This document shows positions 7,678 through 14,563 of a stretch of 64,000 bases of DNA, piece after piece (within the stretch, counting starts at the first letter, position 1; every line of letters begins with the position of its first letter). The stretch covers positions 1-64,000 of the forward strand of contig NZ_QKOF01000001.1 in the NCBI RefSeq assembly GCF_014889545.1, given 5' to 3'. The position numbers and the translations under genes are program-made. The notes beneath the pieces were generated by a model. The model was not told the DNA's origin, did not search any database, and worked only from the letters and a program-made list of their open reading frames with translations. Source of the stretch: Methanothermobacter thermautotrophicus (GTDB lineage Archaea > Methanobacteriota > Methanobacteria > Methanobacteriales > Methanothermobacteraceae).

Positions 7678-9695
7678 TCTTGAGGCAGCATATGAGGACA
7701 GTCCTCCTGGTTGCAGTGATATTCGCCATCGGGTTTTCCATCAGGATGTTAAACGCAGGATATGATGATCCCCTCTACAATGATGATGAGGGACTCCAGT
7801 ACTTTCAGGAGAGCGATTCATACTATAACTACAGGCTCACAGAGAATCTGGCACTGCATGGGATCATGGGTGACGCTGTAATTGGAGGTAAGGTGTGGGA
7901 CCTGCACTCATATTACCCTCCAGGCGTGCCTCTGGATTATCCTCCATTACTCCCACTGGTAGCCTTAACCCTGCATGTTATCCTTGGTGTTATTGCACCG
8001 GTGAGTCTAAGGTCCATATGCCTCATACTACCTGCCCTTATGGCTCCACTTGCGGGTGTGATATGCTTTTTCACTGTAAAAAGGTTTAAGGGGGACATCC
8101 CCGCATTCATGGGTGCCTTGCTCCTGGTATCGGCGCCATTTTATCTCATAAAAACTGTATACGGATTCTATGATACTGACATGCTGATTCTGACGGTGTC
8201 TCTGACGGTCTTCTTCCTTTTCATTGAAGCTGATGCCAGTGAAAGGAACAGGGTGCTTCTATCGGCCACAGGGGGTTTTGCCCTGTTTTTATTTTCAATC
8301 ACATGGAGCGGATGGCAGGTAATGTTTTATGTGACTCTTGTGACGTTCATCATTTTAGCACTGACTTCACGCTCAGGAAGACCCCTGAGGGATGTCCTGG
8401 AAACATTCTTACCTGCCTTCATGGCTCTTTTCATCCTCCTCATCCTTTTCAATCACCTTGAACTTATTAAAATGATCATGACCCCCTTCCATCTGCAGGA
8501 TCTCATTTATAAATCCCACTGGTATCCGTGGCCGGACTCGTATACCAGTGTGGCTGAGCTTCAGCCAGCATCCATGGACAGGGTTCTGAGGTATGTCTCA
8601 CCGGTACTGCTTTTGATGGGAGCTTCTGGAATACCAGCAGCCCATATGATTTGCCGGAGAACTGGCTCTTCCAGGCTTCCTGTAACCTTTCTATCAGTCT
8701 GGACTCTTGCCGGTGCACTGACGCTCATTGAGGGTGTCAGATTTATAATGATGCTCATAGCACCTCTAGCAGTATCTGCAGGGATCTTCGTGGGAGCTGT
8801 TCTTGAATACTCCGCTGAATCCAGGTTCCGGTGGATTAGGGGGGTATCATTCATTCTCATTGTCCTCACGGTATCTGCACAGCTTGTAGTATCAGCTGGC
8901 ATGGTAACAGCTTTAAAGCCCGGGTACAATGATTACTTTGAGGAATCAGCCCAATGGATAGCTGAGAACACTCCCCGGGATACAGTTATAGTAACTGACT
9001 GGAGTTATGGCCACTTCTATGCATCTGAGGCTGACAGACCTGTCCTCTATGACGGGAGACTGGCATACATCGAGACTCTACCGGCCAGGAGCGTGTGGTA
9101 TGCATCATCAATGGACCCGGAGATACCTACAACGGCAAGGGACTACTGGATAAACCTTGCACTCTCATCAGGGAACCGGACCCTCTCCTTAAACATACTG
9201 CGGATGCTGGCAAACTCGGGGGATGATGCTTACATACTCCTTAAAAATCAGACAGGCAGCCGGATGGCAGCATACCGGATAATGAATGAGATTCTTGGAC
9301 TGGACAGGAGGGCGGCCATGGATGTCCTGATGAACAGGTATGGATTTTCAGGGCCAGATGCCCTCCAGATACTGGCCAGGACACATCCTGATGATTCAAG
9401 GAAAATAGTGGTTGTAGTCCCTCAGCAGATGATAACCATGATAGCCTCTGAGGGTTCAGGTGATATGCCGGCCGGGACCTACTCTGTGATCAGGTTTAAG
9501 GATGGGGTGATTGAGGAGAAGATAATAAATTCTTCAGGTAACATCACAGTTCTTGAAACACCTTATGGATCATACTGGATGAATAGAAAATACAGGAATT
9601 CACTGCTTTTAAAACTCATCCTGGGAGTTAAGGATGAAGATTTTTCACTCATCTACAGAAATAGGCAGATAAAGGTTTATCTTATAAAAAGCTAA
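7674..9695 (+). CDS. aglB: oligosaccharyltransferase STT3/AglB, copy 2
   Basis: Tandem paralogue of the preceding gene, 673 residues, starting at ATG 7674 in an ATGA overlap with its stop. It has the same layout: first acidic motif ESDSYYNYR (D48), DTD motif at 167-169, a block of membrane helices, then DWSYG in place of WWDYG near residue 440 and a soluble C-terminal domain. The proteins share motif spacing but differ widely elsewhere, so the duplication is old. Two copies may handle different glycans or acceptors; this is inference. The last codons run into an A-tract that can act as the terminator of the opposing pilin operon. Confidence 0.92.
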   Translation: MILRQHMRTVLLVAVIFAIGFSIRMLNAGYDDPLYNDDEGLQYFQESDSYYNYRLTENLALHGIMGDAVIGGKVWDLHSYYPPGVPLDYPPLLPLVALTLHVILGVIAPVSLRSICLILPALMAPLAGVICFFTVKRFKGDIPAFMGALLLVSAPFYLIKTVYGFYDTDMLILTVSLTVFFLFIEADASERNRVLLSATGGFALFLFSITWSGWQVMFYVTLVTFIILALTSRSGRPLRDVLETFLPAFMALFILLILFNHLELIKMIMTPFHLQDLIYKSHWYPWPDSYTSVAELQPASMDRVLRYVSPVLLLMGASGIPAAHMICRRTGSSRLPVTFLSVWTLAGALTLIEGVRFIMMLIAPLAVSAGIFVGAVLEYSAESRFRWIRGVSFILIVLTVSAQLVVSAGMVTALKPGYNDYFEESAQWIAENTPRDTVIVTDWSYGHFYASEADRPVLYDGRLAYIETLPARSVWYASSMDPEIPTTARDYWINLALSSGNRTLSLNILRMLANSGDDAYILLKNQTGSRMAAYRIMNEILGLDRRAAMDVLMNRYGFSGPDALQILARTHPDDSRKIVVVVPQQMITMIASEGSGDMPAGTYSVIRFKDGVIEEKIINSSGNITVLETPYGSYWMNRKYRNSLLLKLILGVKDEDFSLIYRNRQIKVYLIKS

Positions 9696-9700
9696 AAAAA
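9694..9700 (-). terminator. T-run ending the class III pilin operon
   Basis: Seven T on the minus strand, 3 nt past the stop of the 57-residue pilin-like gene, overlapping the stop of the converging STT3 copy 2. Typical archaeal U-tract terminator by position. Confidence 0.4.
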
Positions 9701-9703
9701 GGT

Positions 9704-9877
9704 TTAGAGTTTGTTAATCGTGGAGTCACGGGCGGTGTTGATTACTTCGCTTATGTTTCCTGCTATTGAGCTGGAAATGTTGAAAATGTAGGAGCCCACT
9801 GCTATGACTATCACAAGGAGGGCTCCTACGATTAGTATCATTTCAGCGCTTATCTGGGCCTCTTCCTCGATTAACAC
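9704..9877 (-). CDS. small class III signal-peptide (pilin-like) protein, 57 aa
   Basis: A short frame with GTG at 9877 and TAA at 9704-9706. The product begins [21 protein letters not shown]: an acidic N-terminus, a Q-I-S-A-E variant of the Q-G-x-x-E class III cleavage motif, then a 20-residue hydrophobic helix, as in archaeal type IV pilins cut by EppA/PibD-type peptidases. After processing only about 45 residues remain, and they include two N-glycosylation sites (N-I-S twice). It lies 12 nt downstream of a second, QGAAEY-type pilin gene on the same strand and converges with the oligosaccharyltransferase genes. It could be a minor subunit. The start has only a weak ribosome binding site. 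Confidence 0.72.
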   Translation of the reverse strand: MLIEEEAQISAEMILIVGALLVIVIAVGSYIFNISSSIAGNISEVINTARDSTINKL

Positions 9878-9889
9878 TTTAATCTACTC

Positions 9890-10075
9890 TTAGATTCCTG
9901 CGCCTGTGTTGACGTTTGTTCTTACGTTGTTTATGTCCTGTGCCGCGTTGAGGTTTGATTTGCTGAAGTATGCCCTGTAAATCAGTAGTGCGACTATTGC
10001 TATTACTATGACACCACCAAAGAGCAGTATGTATTCAGCTGCACCCTGTCCGGCTTCATCCTTTAAAAACTTCAT
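9890..10075 (-). CDS. class III signal-peptide (type IV pilin-like) protein, 61 aa
   Basis: The product starts [21 protein letters not shown], with the textbook QGAAEY class III cleavage site. It continues with one hydrophobic helix (about 17-34) and a 25-residue polar tail, so it is a very small pilin-type subunit cut by a prepilin peptidase and probably assembled into a surface filament. The ribosome binding site GGAGGTG, 7 nt before ATG 10075, is excellent. It is the first gene of a two-gene leftward operon with the 57-residue protein. Its promoter region holds a perfect palindrome around a TATA box (10130-10156), suggesting control by a DNA-binding protein. Confidence 0.88.
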   Translation of the reverse strand: MKFLKDEAGQGAAEYILLFGGVIVIAIVALLIYRAYFSKSNLNAAQDINNVRTNVNTGAGI

Positions 10076-10129
10076 ATTCTTACACCTCCATCAATATTCA
10101 CCAGTTCTGGCTTGCTACCTACTATGTAT

Positions 10130-10156
10130 TTATCCGCTTATAAATTTAGCGGATAA
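10130..10156 (-). promoter_or_regulatory. palindromic operator around the TATA box of the pilin operon
   Basis: Perfect 9-bp inverted repeat TTATCCGCT / AGCGGATAA (10130-10138 and 10148-10156) with the 9-nt spacer TATAAATTT, which is itself a TATA-like box. A dimeric regulator bound to the arms would cover the TATA element and block TBP. Transcription of the leftward pilin genes would start near 10115, giving a leader of about 40 nt. The site also lies about 45-65 nt upstream of the TATA element of the divergent winged-helix-like gene. Confidence 0.65.
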
Positions 10157-10194
10157 CACTCTCAGTTACATTCTTGCCATCACATCCATATCAA

Positions 10195-10202
10195 CATATT
10201 TA
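10195..10202 (+). promoter_or_regulatory. TATA box for the winged-helix-like gene
   Basis: CATATTTA about 40 nt before the ATG at 10239; a start near 10225 gives a short leader containing the ribosome binding site AAGGGTGATG. Confidence 0.45.
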
Positions 10203-10238
10203 AGGTGTTTTGTTCATAGTATCACAAAGGGTGATGTG

Positions 10239-10786
10239 ATGCCAAGGAAGTACAATATCGACAGGGTGATACTTGAAGTTCTGCAGGATGGTGACCTCAG
10301 CCGTGTTGAACTTGGGGAGAGGGTAAGGTCTAAGACCGGCTTTGCTGTCACCGACAAGACAATAAATGAGGCCATCTTCAAGCTACTCAAGGCCAGCAGG
10401 ATAACGGTCACAGGCTACGACCTCAGCATATACAACGGTGTTGAGAGGGTCCAGTCCCTCAAACCAGATGGCATAGTATTCGGCCTTTTGGAGAGGGATC
10501 CCCTTGAGATCAACCTCCTCATAAGAAGACTTGAGTCTGAGAACCTACATGAATCAGAATCAGCCTTAACAAGCTCAAAAAAATTTTCATGGCAAAAACA
10601 GGGGATCTTGGGGTTGATGCTGAGGGTATATTTTCCTTGATAGTTAATGAGATCCTATCGCTGGGTTCTGACCAGAAGAGGGTTATAACACAGAAACTTG
10701 CCTATGCCCTCAGTGATGAGGAGGATGCCCCTGAACAGCTCAGGCACCTCATCACATACTTTGAGATTCGAGCAGGGAACCTTTAG
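10239..10786 (+). pseudogene. winged-helix-like protein gene interrupted by a frameshift
   Basis: The first frame (ATG 10239 behind GGGTGATG) encodes MPRKYNIDRVILEVLQDGD and a helix-turn-helix/wing-like domain to about residue 65, then an amphipathic part up to LESENLHE near 10552. The natural continuation is in another frame, from ATC 10553 (IRISLNKLKKIFMAKTGD...) to the stop at 10784-10786. Restoring one A in the GAATC at 10551-10555 gives one uninterrupted protein of about 182 residues. Without it the first frame runs on to about 10640. It is divergent from the palindrome-controlled pilin operon and could encode its regulator. A true pseudogene, a recent mutation and a sequencing error in an A-run are all possible. 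The second half has an ATG (10589) but no ribosome binding site of note. Confidence 0.68.
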
Positions 10787-10800
10787 TCCCTTTTTTGAGT

Positions 10801-10980
10801 TTAACCGGTGTTCACACTTTCTCTCACATTATTGAGGTCATCAGCCACGTTCAGTGGATTCGTTGTTTTTATGTACTGGCTGTAAATCAGGAGAGTTGCT
10901 ATCGCAATCATGATCACACCACCAAATAGCAGTATATACTCAGCGGCTCCCTGGCCGCGTTCATCAAAAACTATTATCAA
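10801..10980 (-). CDS. class III signal-peptide (type IV pilin-like) protein, 59 aa
   Basis: Third pilin-like gene. The product contains [17 protein letters not shown], the same cleavage site and first helix as the 61-residue protein, then a polar tail ending [10 protein letters not shown] choose TTG 10980, which lies 5-6 nt after GGGGTGGA. The ATG at 10995 immediately precedes that site and is unlikely. The tail is close to that of the 61-residue paralogue (NVR-x-x-VNTG in both), so they are duplicates. It is transcribed leftward from a TATA box near 11020-11033, converging on the frameshifted winged-helix-like gene. Confidence 0.85.
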   Translation of the reverse strand: MIIVFDERGQGAAEYILLFGGVIMIAIATLLIYSQYIKTTNPLNVADDLNNVRESVNTG

Positions 10981-11019
10981 TGAAATCCACCCCATTTAAT
11001 TTTAGATCACCATATGGAA

Positions 11020-11061
11020 ACAGGATTATATAAAACTTCACTTTAAAAAACCTTTTATAAA
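11020..11061. promoter_or_regulatory. divergent promoters: pilin (leftward) and PLD-like gene (rightward)
   Basis: GGATTATATAAAAC (11020-11033) reads on the minus strand as a TATA box about 45 nt before the TTG of the third pilin gene. CCTTTTATAAAGG (11049-11061) is a palindromic TATA box for the rightward gene starting at 11117. Confidence 0.5.
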
Positions 11062-11116
11062 GGAATGCAGAAATAGATAACCAGTTACAGTTACTCTTGG
11101 GAGCGGGAGGCATTAA

Positions 11117-12520
11117 ATGATATATTTGATTATCACACTTGCTGGAATACTCATGATATTCGCCGGCCTTTACTTCATGTCCCTTGGTTTTGCAACACCC
11201 CCTGATATCTTCATGTTCTTTCTGGGACTCATTCTCTTTGTGCCGGGCCTAATAATAACCCTTCTATTCGCTGGAAAGGTAGACCTGAAGTCAATTAAAA
11301 CTGATTCGGGGGCCAGAAAAGGTGAAAAAAGGATTAAGACGGAAACGGCCAGGCCTCCTGTTAAGAGTAAAGTCACCGGAAAAACTTCAGCCGCAGAATC
11401 CGGAAGGCCCAGAAGGGTACCTGAAATGATTAAGGGCGGAGAAAAAACAGGGGCTACAGAAACCATAAAATCAACCCGGGAGGCACCTGAAAGGAAACAA
11501 GGGCCGGTTGGACCTGTAAGGGTAAAACATGAACATGAAGAAAAAACAGGGTCTATTAAAGTTGCAGAGACAGCCGATAAAAAGTTAGAGGTTAAAGGAT
11601 CAGAAGCCTCCACCACTCCCAGAATTAAACCTTCAAGAGTCTCAGAGGAAATACGGGGTGAATTGGCTGAAAAGCCTGATGAATCCCATAAAACTACTCG
11701 GGTGACTGAAAAACCTCCCATAAAGCCAGCCCCCATAAGACCCATGAGGTCAGCGCCGGAGAGGGAGATCAGAAAAAAATCAGAGGTCCCACCATCTAAG
11801 GACGAAGAGGCCCCAAAAAGGAAGTTTCTCAGCTTGCCAAAGATCAGGAGGGGTAAGGAGAAAGAGGAAACCAGAAAACCGTCCACCGTGAAGCCTCCCA
11901 GAAAAGAGACTCCAGCACCTCCAAAGCCGGGCCCCGCCAGGAAACCAGCAGACAACAGCTACGTTACAGAGAGGCTCCAGAGACTCAAACAGGAGTACAT
12001 TGAAAACGTTGATGACGTCGAGGATCTCCTCGAGGACCGCCTGGACTCCTTCAAGGGTGCAATAAACAGGATAAGGGCTGAAACGAGGGAGCCAAGCATA
12101 ATATGGTCATTCGATGCTTCAGACGTTCAAGATGCTATGAGGGAGACCATTACGGCGGCAGAGGAAAGCGTAGTCCTCATGTACCCCTGGATACGTAATA
12201 TAGATGTCTCAGTCCTCAAGAAGTTCATGGATACAGAGAGCCGACTCATAATACAGGAGGCAAGCCTGGATGATGAGGCCTCTGTGGAGCTGATAAAGGT
12301 CCTGGTGGATAACAATGTTCAGATAAGGACAATGCCTCACATACACACGGTTGCAGCAGTCGCAGATGATAAAAACGGTCTTATAATATCAACAGATCCC
12401 ATATATGAGAGTTTTGAGGTTGGTGTCATCTACAAGGATAAAAAATCAATCTCTGAGATCAAAAAACTCTTTGAGGAGGCATGGGAACTTTCCAATGAAA
12501 TCAATCTGGAGGGAGTTTAA
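11117..12520 (+). CDS. membrane-anchored protein with charged linker and PLD-like domain
   Basis: Protein of 467 residues in three parts. Residues 1-55 form two membrane helices. Residues 55-290 are a low-complexity Lys/Glu/Pro/Thr/Arg-rich stretch that is surely disordered. Residues 295-467 form a globular domain resembling the phospholipase D-like domain of archaeal transcription regulators ([44 protein letters not shown]). The HxK(x)4D catalytic motif is incomplete (H-T-V-A-A-V-A-D-D), so catalysis is doubtful and a binding role is more likely. GGGAGG lies before the ATG. It overlaps the next gene by one base (TAATG). Function is not known to me. Confidence 0.82.
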   Translation: MIYLIITLAGILMIFAGLYFMSLGFATPPDIFMFFLGLILFVPGLIITLLFAGKVDLKSIKTDSGARKGEKRIKTETARPPVKSKVTGKTSAAESGRPRRVPEMIKGGEKTGATETIKSTREAPERKQGPVGPVRVKHEHEEKTGSIKVAETADKKLEVKGSEASTTPRIKPSRVSEEIRGELAEKPDESHKTTRVTEKPPIKPAPIRPMRSAPEREIRKKSEVPPSKDEEAPKRKFLSLPKIRRGKEKEETRKPSTVKPPRKETPAPPKPGPARKPADNSYVTERLQRLKQEYIENVDDVEDLLEDRLDSFKGAINRIRAETREPSIIWSFDASDVQDAMRETITAAEESVVLMYPWIRNIDVSVLKKFMDTESRLIIQEASLDDEASVELIKVLVDNNVQIRTMPHIHTVAAVADDKNGLIISTDPIYESFEVGVIYKDKKSISEIKKLFEEAWELSNEINLEGV

Positions 12521-13212
12521 TGAGAATTCAGTGGTTTGGACATTCAGCATTTGAGATAACATCCTCTGATACAAGGATACTCCTTGACCCTTTCATAAGT
12601 AACAACCCGGTCTGCAGCACTGCAGTTGAGGAATTGGAGCCAGATGTGATCTGCGTCACCCATGGACATGCTGACCATCTCGGTGATGCGATGGAGATCG
12701 CTGAGAGGACTGGTGCGCTCCTAATAGCTAACCATGAACTATCTGTTTTTTTCTCAGGGCAGGGCCTTGAAAGTAACGGGATGAACATCGGCGGAAAGGT
12801 TTCCATTGATGGTATAGATATAAGGATGGTTGATGCAAGGCACTCATCTGATATAGACTTTACAGAGGATGTTACATCAGGAGGCAGCGCCTGCGGCTTC
12901 ATAATTGAGACCCAGGAGGGTAAGGTGTATCATGCCGGTGATACTGGACTCTTTGCAGATATGAGGGATGTTATAGGTGAGATTTACAGGCCTGAAATTG
13001 CACTCTTACCTATAGGTGACAGGTACACCATGGGCCCTGATGATGCTGCAGCTGCAGTGGGCTGGATAAAACCTGAAAAGGTTCTCCCGATGCACTACAA
13101 TACCTTCCCTGTAATCGAACAGAACCCCCAGGTATTCGCTGAGCTCGTTGAGAGGACATCCCCCGGTACGGAGGTTGTCATACTGGATGTCGGCGGATTC
13201 CATGAATGCTGA
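12520..13212 (+). CDS. UPF0173-type metal-dependent hydrolase (metallo-beta-lactamase fold)
   Basis: Protein of 230 residues, the usual length of the UPF0173 family. The metal ligands THGHADH (H48, H50, D52, H53) are intact, and later histidines are in DARHSSD, YHAGDTG and MHYNTFP. N-terminal [13 protein letters not shown] is characteristic. The family is soluble, binds two metals and has no agreed physiological substrate. The start codon overlaps the stop of the PLD-like gene, and the end touches the upstream region of the GTPase gene, so these genes are one transcription unit. Confidence 0.92.
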   Translation: MRIQWFGHSAFEITSSDTRILLDPFISNNPVCSTAVEELEPDVICVTHGHADHLGDAMEIAERTGALLIANHELSVFFSGQGLESNGMNIGGKVSIDGIDIRMVDARHSSDIDFTEDVTSGGSACGFIIETQEGKVYHAGDTGLFADMRDVIGEIYRPEIALLPIGDRYTMGPDDAAAAVGWIKPEKVLPMHYNTFPVIEQNPQVFAELVERTSPGTEVVILDVGGFHEC

Positions 13213-13235
13213 TTAATCAAGGAAAGAGTGGTAGG

Positions 13236-13856
13236 ATGGCAAATTTTTTCACAAACTTCATGGATAAACTGCTTGGAAGGAACAAGAAACTTAAGATAGG
13301 ACTCTATGGACACCCAAATTCAGGTAAAACAACCCTGGCCAACAGGATGTGTGAGGACTGGCTTGGAAAACCACTGGGCTTAACATCAGAGATACCCCAT
13401 GAGACAAGGACTGTTTACAAGAAGGAGAAGATAACCATAAGGAAGGATGGTGCTGAACTTGACTTTGACATCATCGACACACCGGGGATAGCCACCAAGG
13501 TCGACTACAAGAACTTTCTGGAGTTTGGATTATCAGAACCAGAGGCCAAGGAAAGGGCAAAGGAGGCCACAAAGGGGATAATAGAGGCCATAAAATGGCT
13601 CGATGACGTAACAGGGGTTCTGCTTGTCATGGACTCATCACAAGATCCCCTGACACAGGCGAACATAACCATAATAGGGAACCTGGAGGCAAGGAAGATA
13701 CCATTCCTTATAGTTGCCAATAAGATAGACCTCCCGGATTCATCACCTGAGAGGATAGTATCGGTCTTCCCCCAGCACACCGTTGTCCCTATATCCGCAC
13801 TGCACGGTGAGAATACAGAGGACCTTTACATGGAAATGGTTAAAAAATTCAGATGA
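13236..13856 (+). CDS. arvA: Era/Ras-like small GTPase (ArvA/OapA type)
   Basis: GTPase of 206 residues with G1 GHPNSGKTT (25-33), G3 DTPG (81-84), G4 NKID (162-165) and G5 SALHG. It is followed immediately by DUF2073 and a zinc-ribbon gene. I recall this three-gene arrangement as widespread in Euryarchaeota and named ArvABC (earlier OapABC), with the GTPase required for extracellular vesicle formation in Haloferax; that assignment is from memory. The start is set at ATG 13236 ([11 protein letters not shown]). An in-frame ATG at 13206 overlaps the upstream stop and would add ten residues. Confidence 0.9.
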   Translation: MANFFTNFMDKLLGRNKKLKIGLYGHPNSGKTTLANRMCEDWLGKPLGLTSEIPHETRTVYKKEKITIRKDGAELDFDIIDTPGIATKVDYKNFLEFGLSEPEAKERAKEATKGIIEAIKWLDDVTGVLLVMDSSQDPLTQANITIIGNLEARKIPFLIVANKIDLPDSSPERIVSVFPQHTVVPISALHGENTEDLYMEMVKKFR

Positions 13857-13865
13857 GGGTTCAAA

Positions 13866-14234
13866 ATGGATGGCTTAAAAATGGATTTTCTTTCATCAAA
13901 GGCTCTTGAAGATAAAAGCAGCATGGAAAAGATCTCAATGATCATAGACCGTGTAAAGGATGGGGACATACTGGTACTTGAGGGCAGCCTCTCGCCCTCG
14001 GAGGAGGCAGAACTCATAGAGACGACCATGAGGGAGATCGACGTCGAGAACTTCGTTGGTATAGACATATACACACTTGAAAAGGATGAGAAGGCATTCA
14101 TGGGCCTTTCAAAGAGGAGGACAGTGGGGCTAACCATAATAGGCCCCGCCAATGTTATGAAGACGGTCAAAAGGAAGTCCAACTTCCTTTCAATGATTGC
14201 AGAGATCGGTGATTCGGGTGCATCAGTGCATTAA
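13866..14234 (+). CDS. arvB: DUF2073 family protein (ArvB/OapB type)
   Basis: Protein of 122 residues beginning [14 protein letters not shown] and containing [28 protein letters not shown] and [15 protein letters not shown], which I recognise as DUF2073. It is compact, has no membrane segment and probably binds the neighbouring GTPase or RNA. It lies 9 nt after the GTPase stop and overlaps the zinc-ribbon gene by 17 nt. ATG 13881 is an alternative start. Confidence 0.88.
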   Translation: MDGLKMDFLSSKALEDKSSMEKISMIIDRVKDGDILVLEGSLSPSEEAELIETTMREIDVENFVGIDIYTLEKDEKAFMGLSKRRTVGLTIIGPANVMKTVKRKSNFLSMIAEIGDSGASVH

Positions 14235-14505
14235 GTGCGGTGCTAAGTTCAGGTCCTCAGAGGAGCTCATGAATGGCTGTCCGAAGTGTGGAAGCAGATA
14301 CTTCAGGTATGTGGCTGAACGGAAGGATCCTGAACCCAAAGGGGAGCCCATTGAGACAATAATGGTAAGGAAGAATGGAATATATGAGGTTAACCTGACC
14401 TCCCTCCTTGAGGATGACTCAATAATTGTTTCAGATGAGGAGGGTAAGTACTTCATTGACCTGAACTTTCTGCTTAAAAAGAATCTTAAGAGGAAGGTTA
14501 AGTAG
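14218..14505 (+). CDS. arvC: zinc-ribbon protein (ArvC/OapC type)
   Basis: Protein of 95 residues with an N-terminal zinc ribbon CIKC-x16-CPKC near residues 4-27 and a C-terminal alpha/beta part ([28 protein letters not shown]). The GTG at 14218 follows GGTGAT by 4 nt and lies inside the end of the DUF2073 gene; a more upstream in-frame start at 14197 lacks such a site. Third member of the GTPase/DUF2073/zinc-ribbon set, tightly coupled to it by overlap. Converges with the NFACT gene. Confidence 0.88.
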   Translation: MHQCIKCGAKFRSSEELMNGCPKCGSRYFRYVAERKDPEPKGEPIETIMVRKNGIYEVNLTSLLEDDSIIVSDEEGKYFIDLNFLLKKNLKRKVK

Positions 14506-14563
14506 GCTCCTGAGATATTATTTTTGGCTTTTATGGTGTTCAGGGCTTTACATGCTGGGGACT

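Noticed and set aside
10589-10786. Independent gene starting at ATG 10589
   Set aside because: The frame continues the upstream protein sensibly from 10553, and there is no proper ribosome binding site before 10589; a frameshifted single gene is simpler.
11170-11955. Long leftward frame opposite the PLD-like gene
   Set aside because: It mirrors the Lys/Glu-rich low-complexity linker, which gives few stops in antisense. No start signal or plausible domain.
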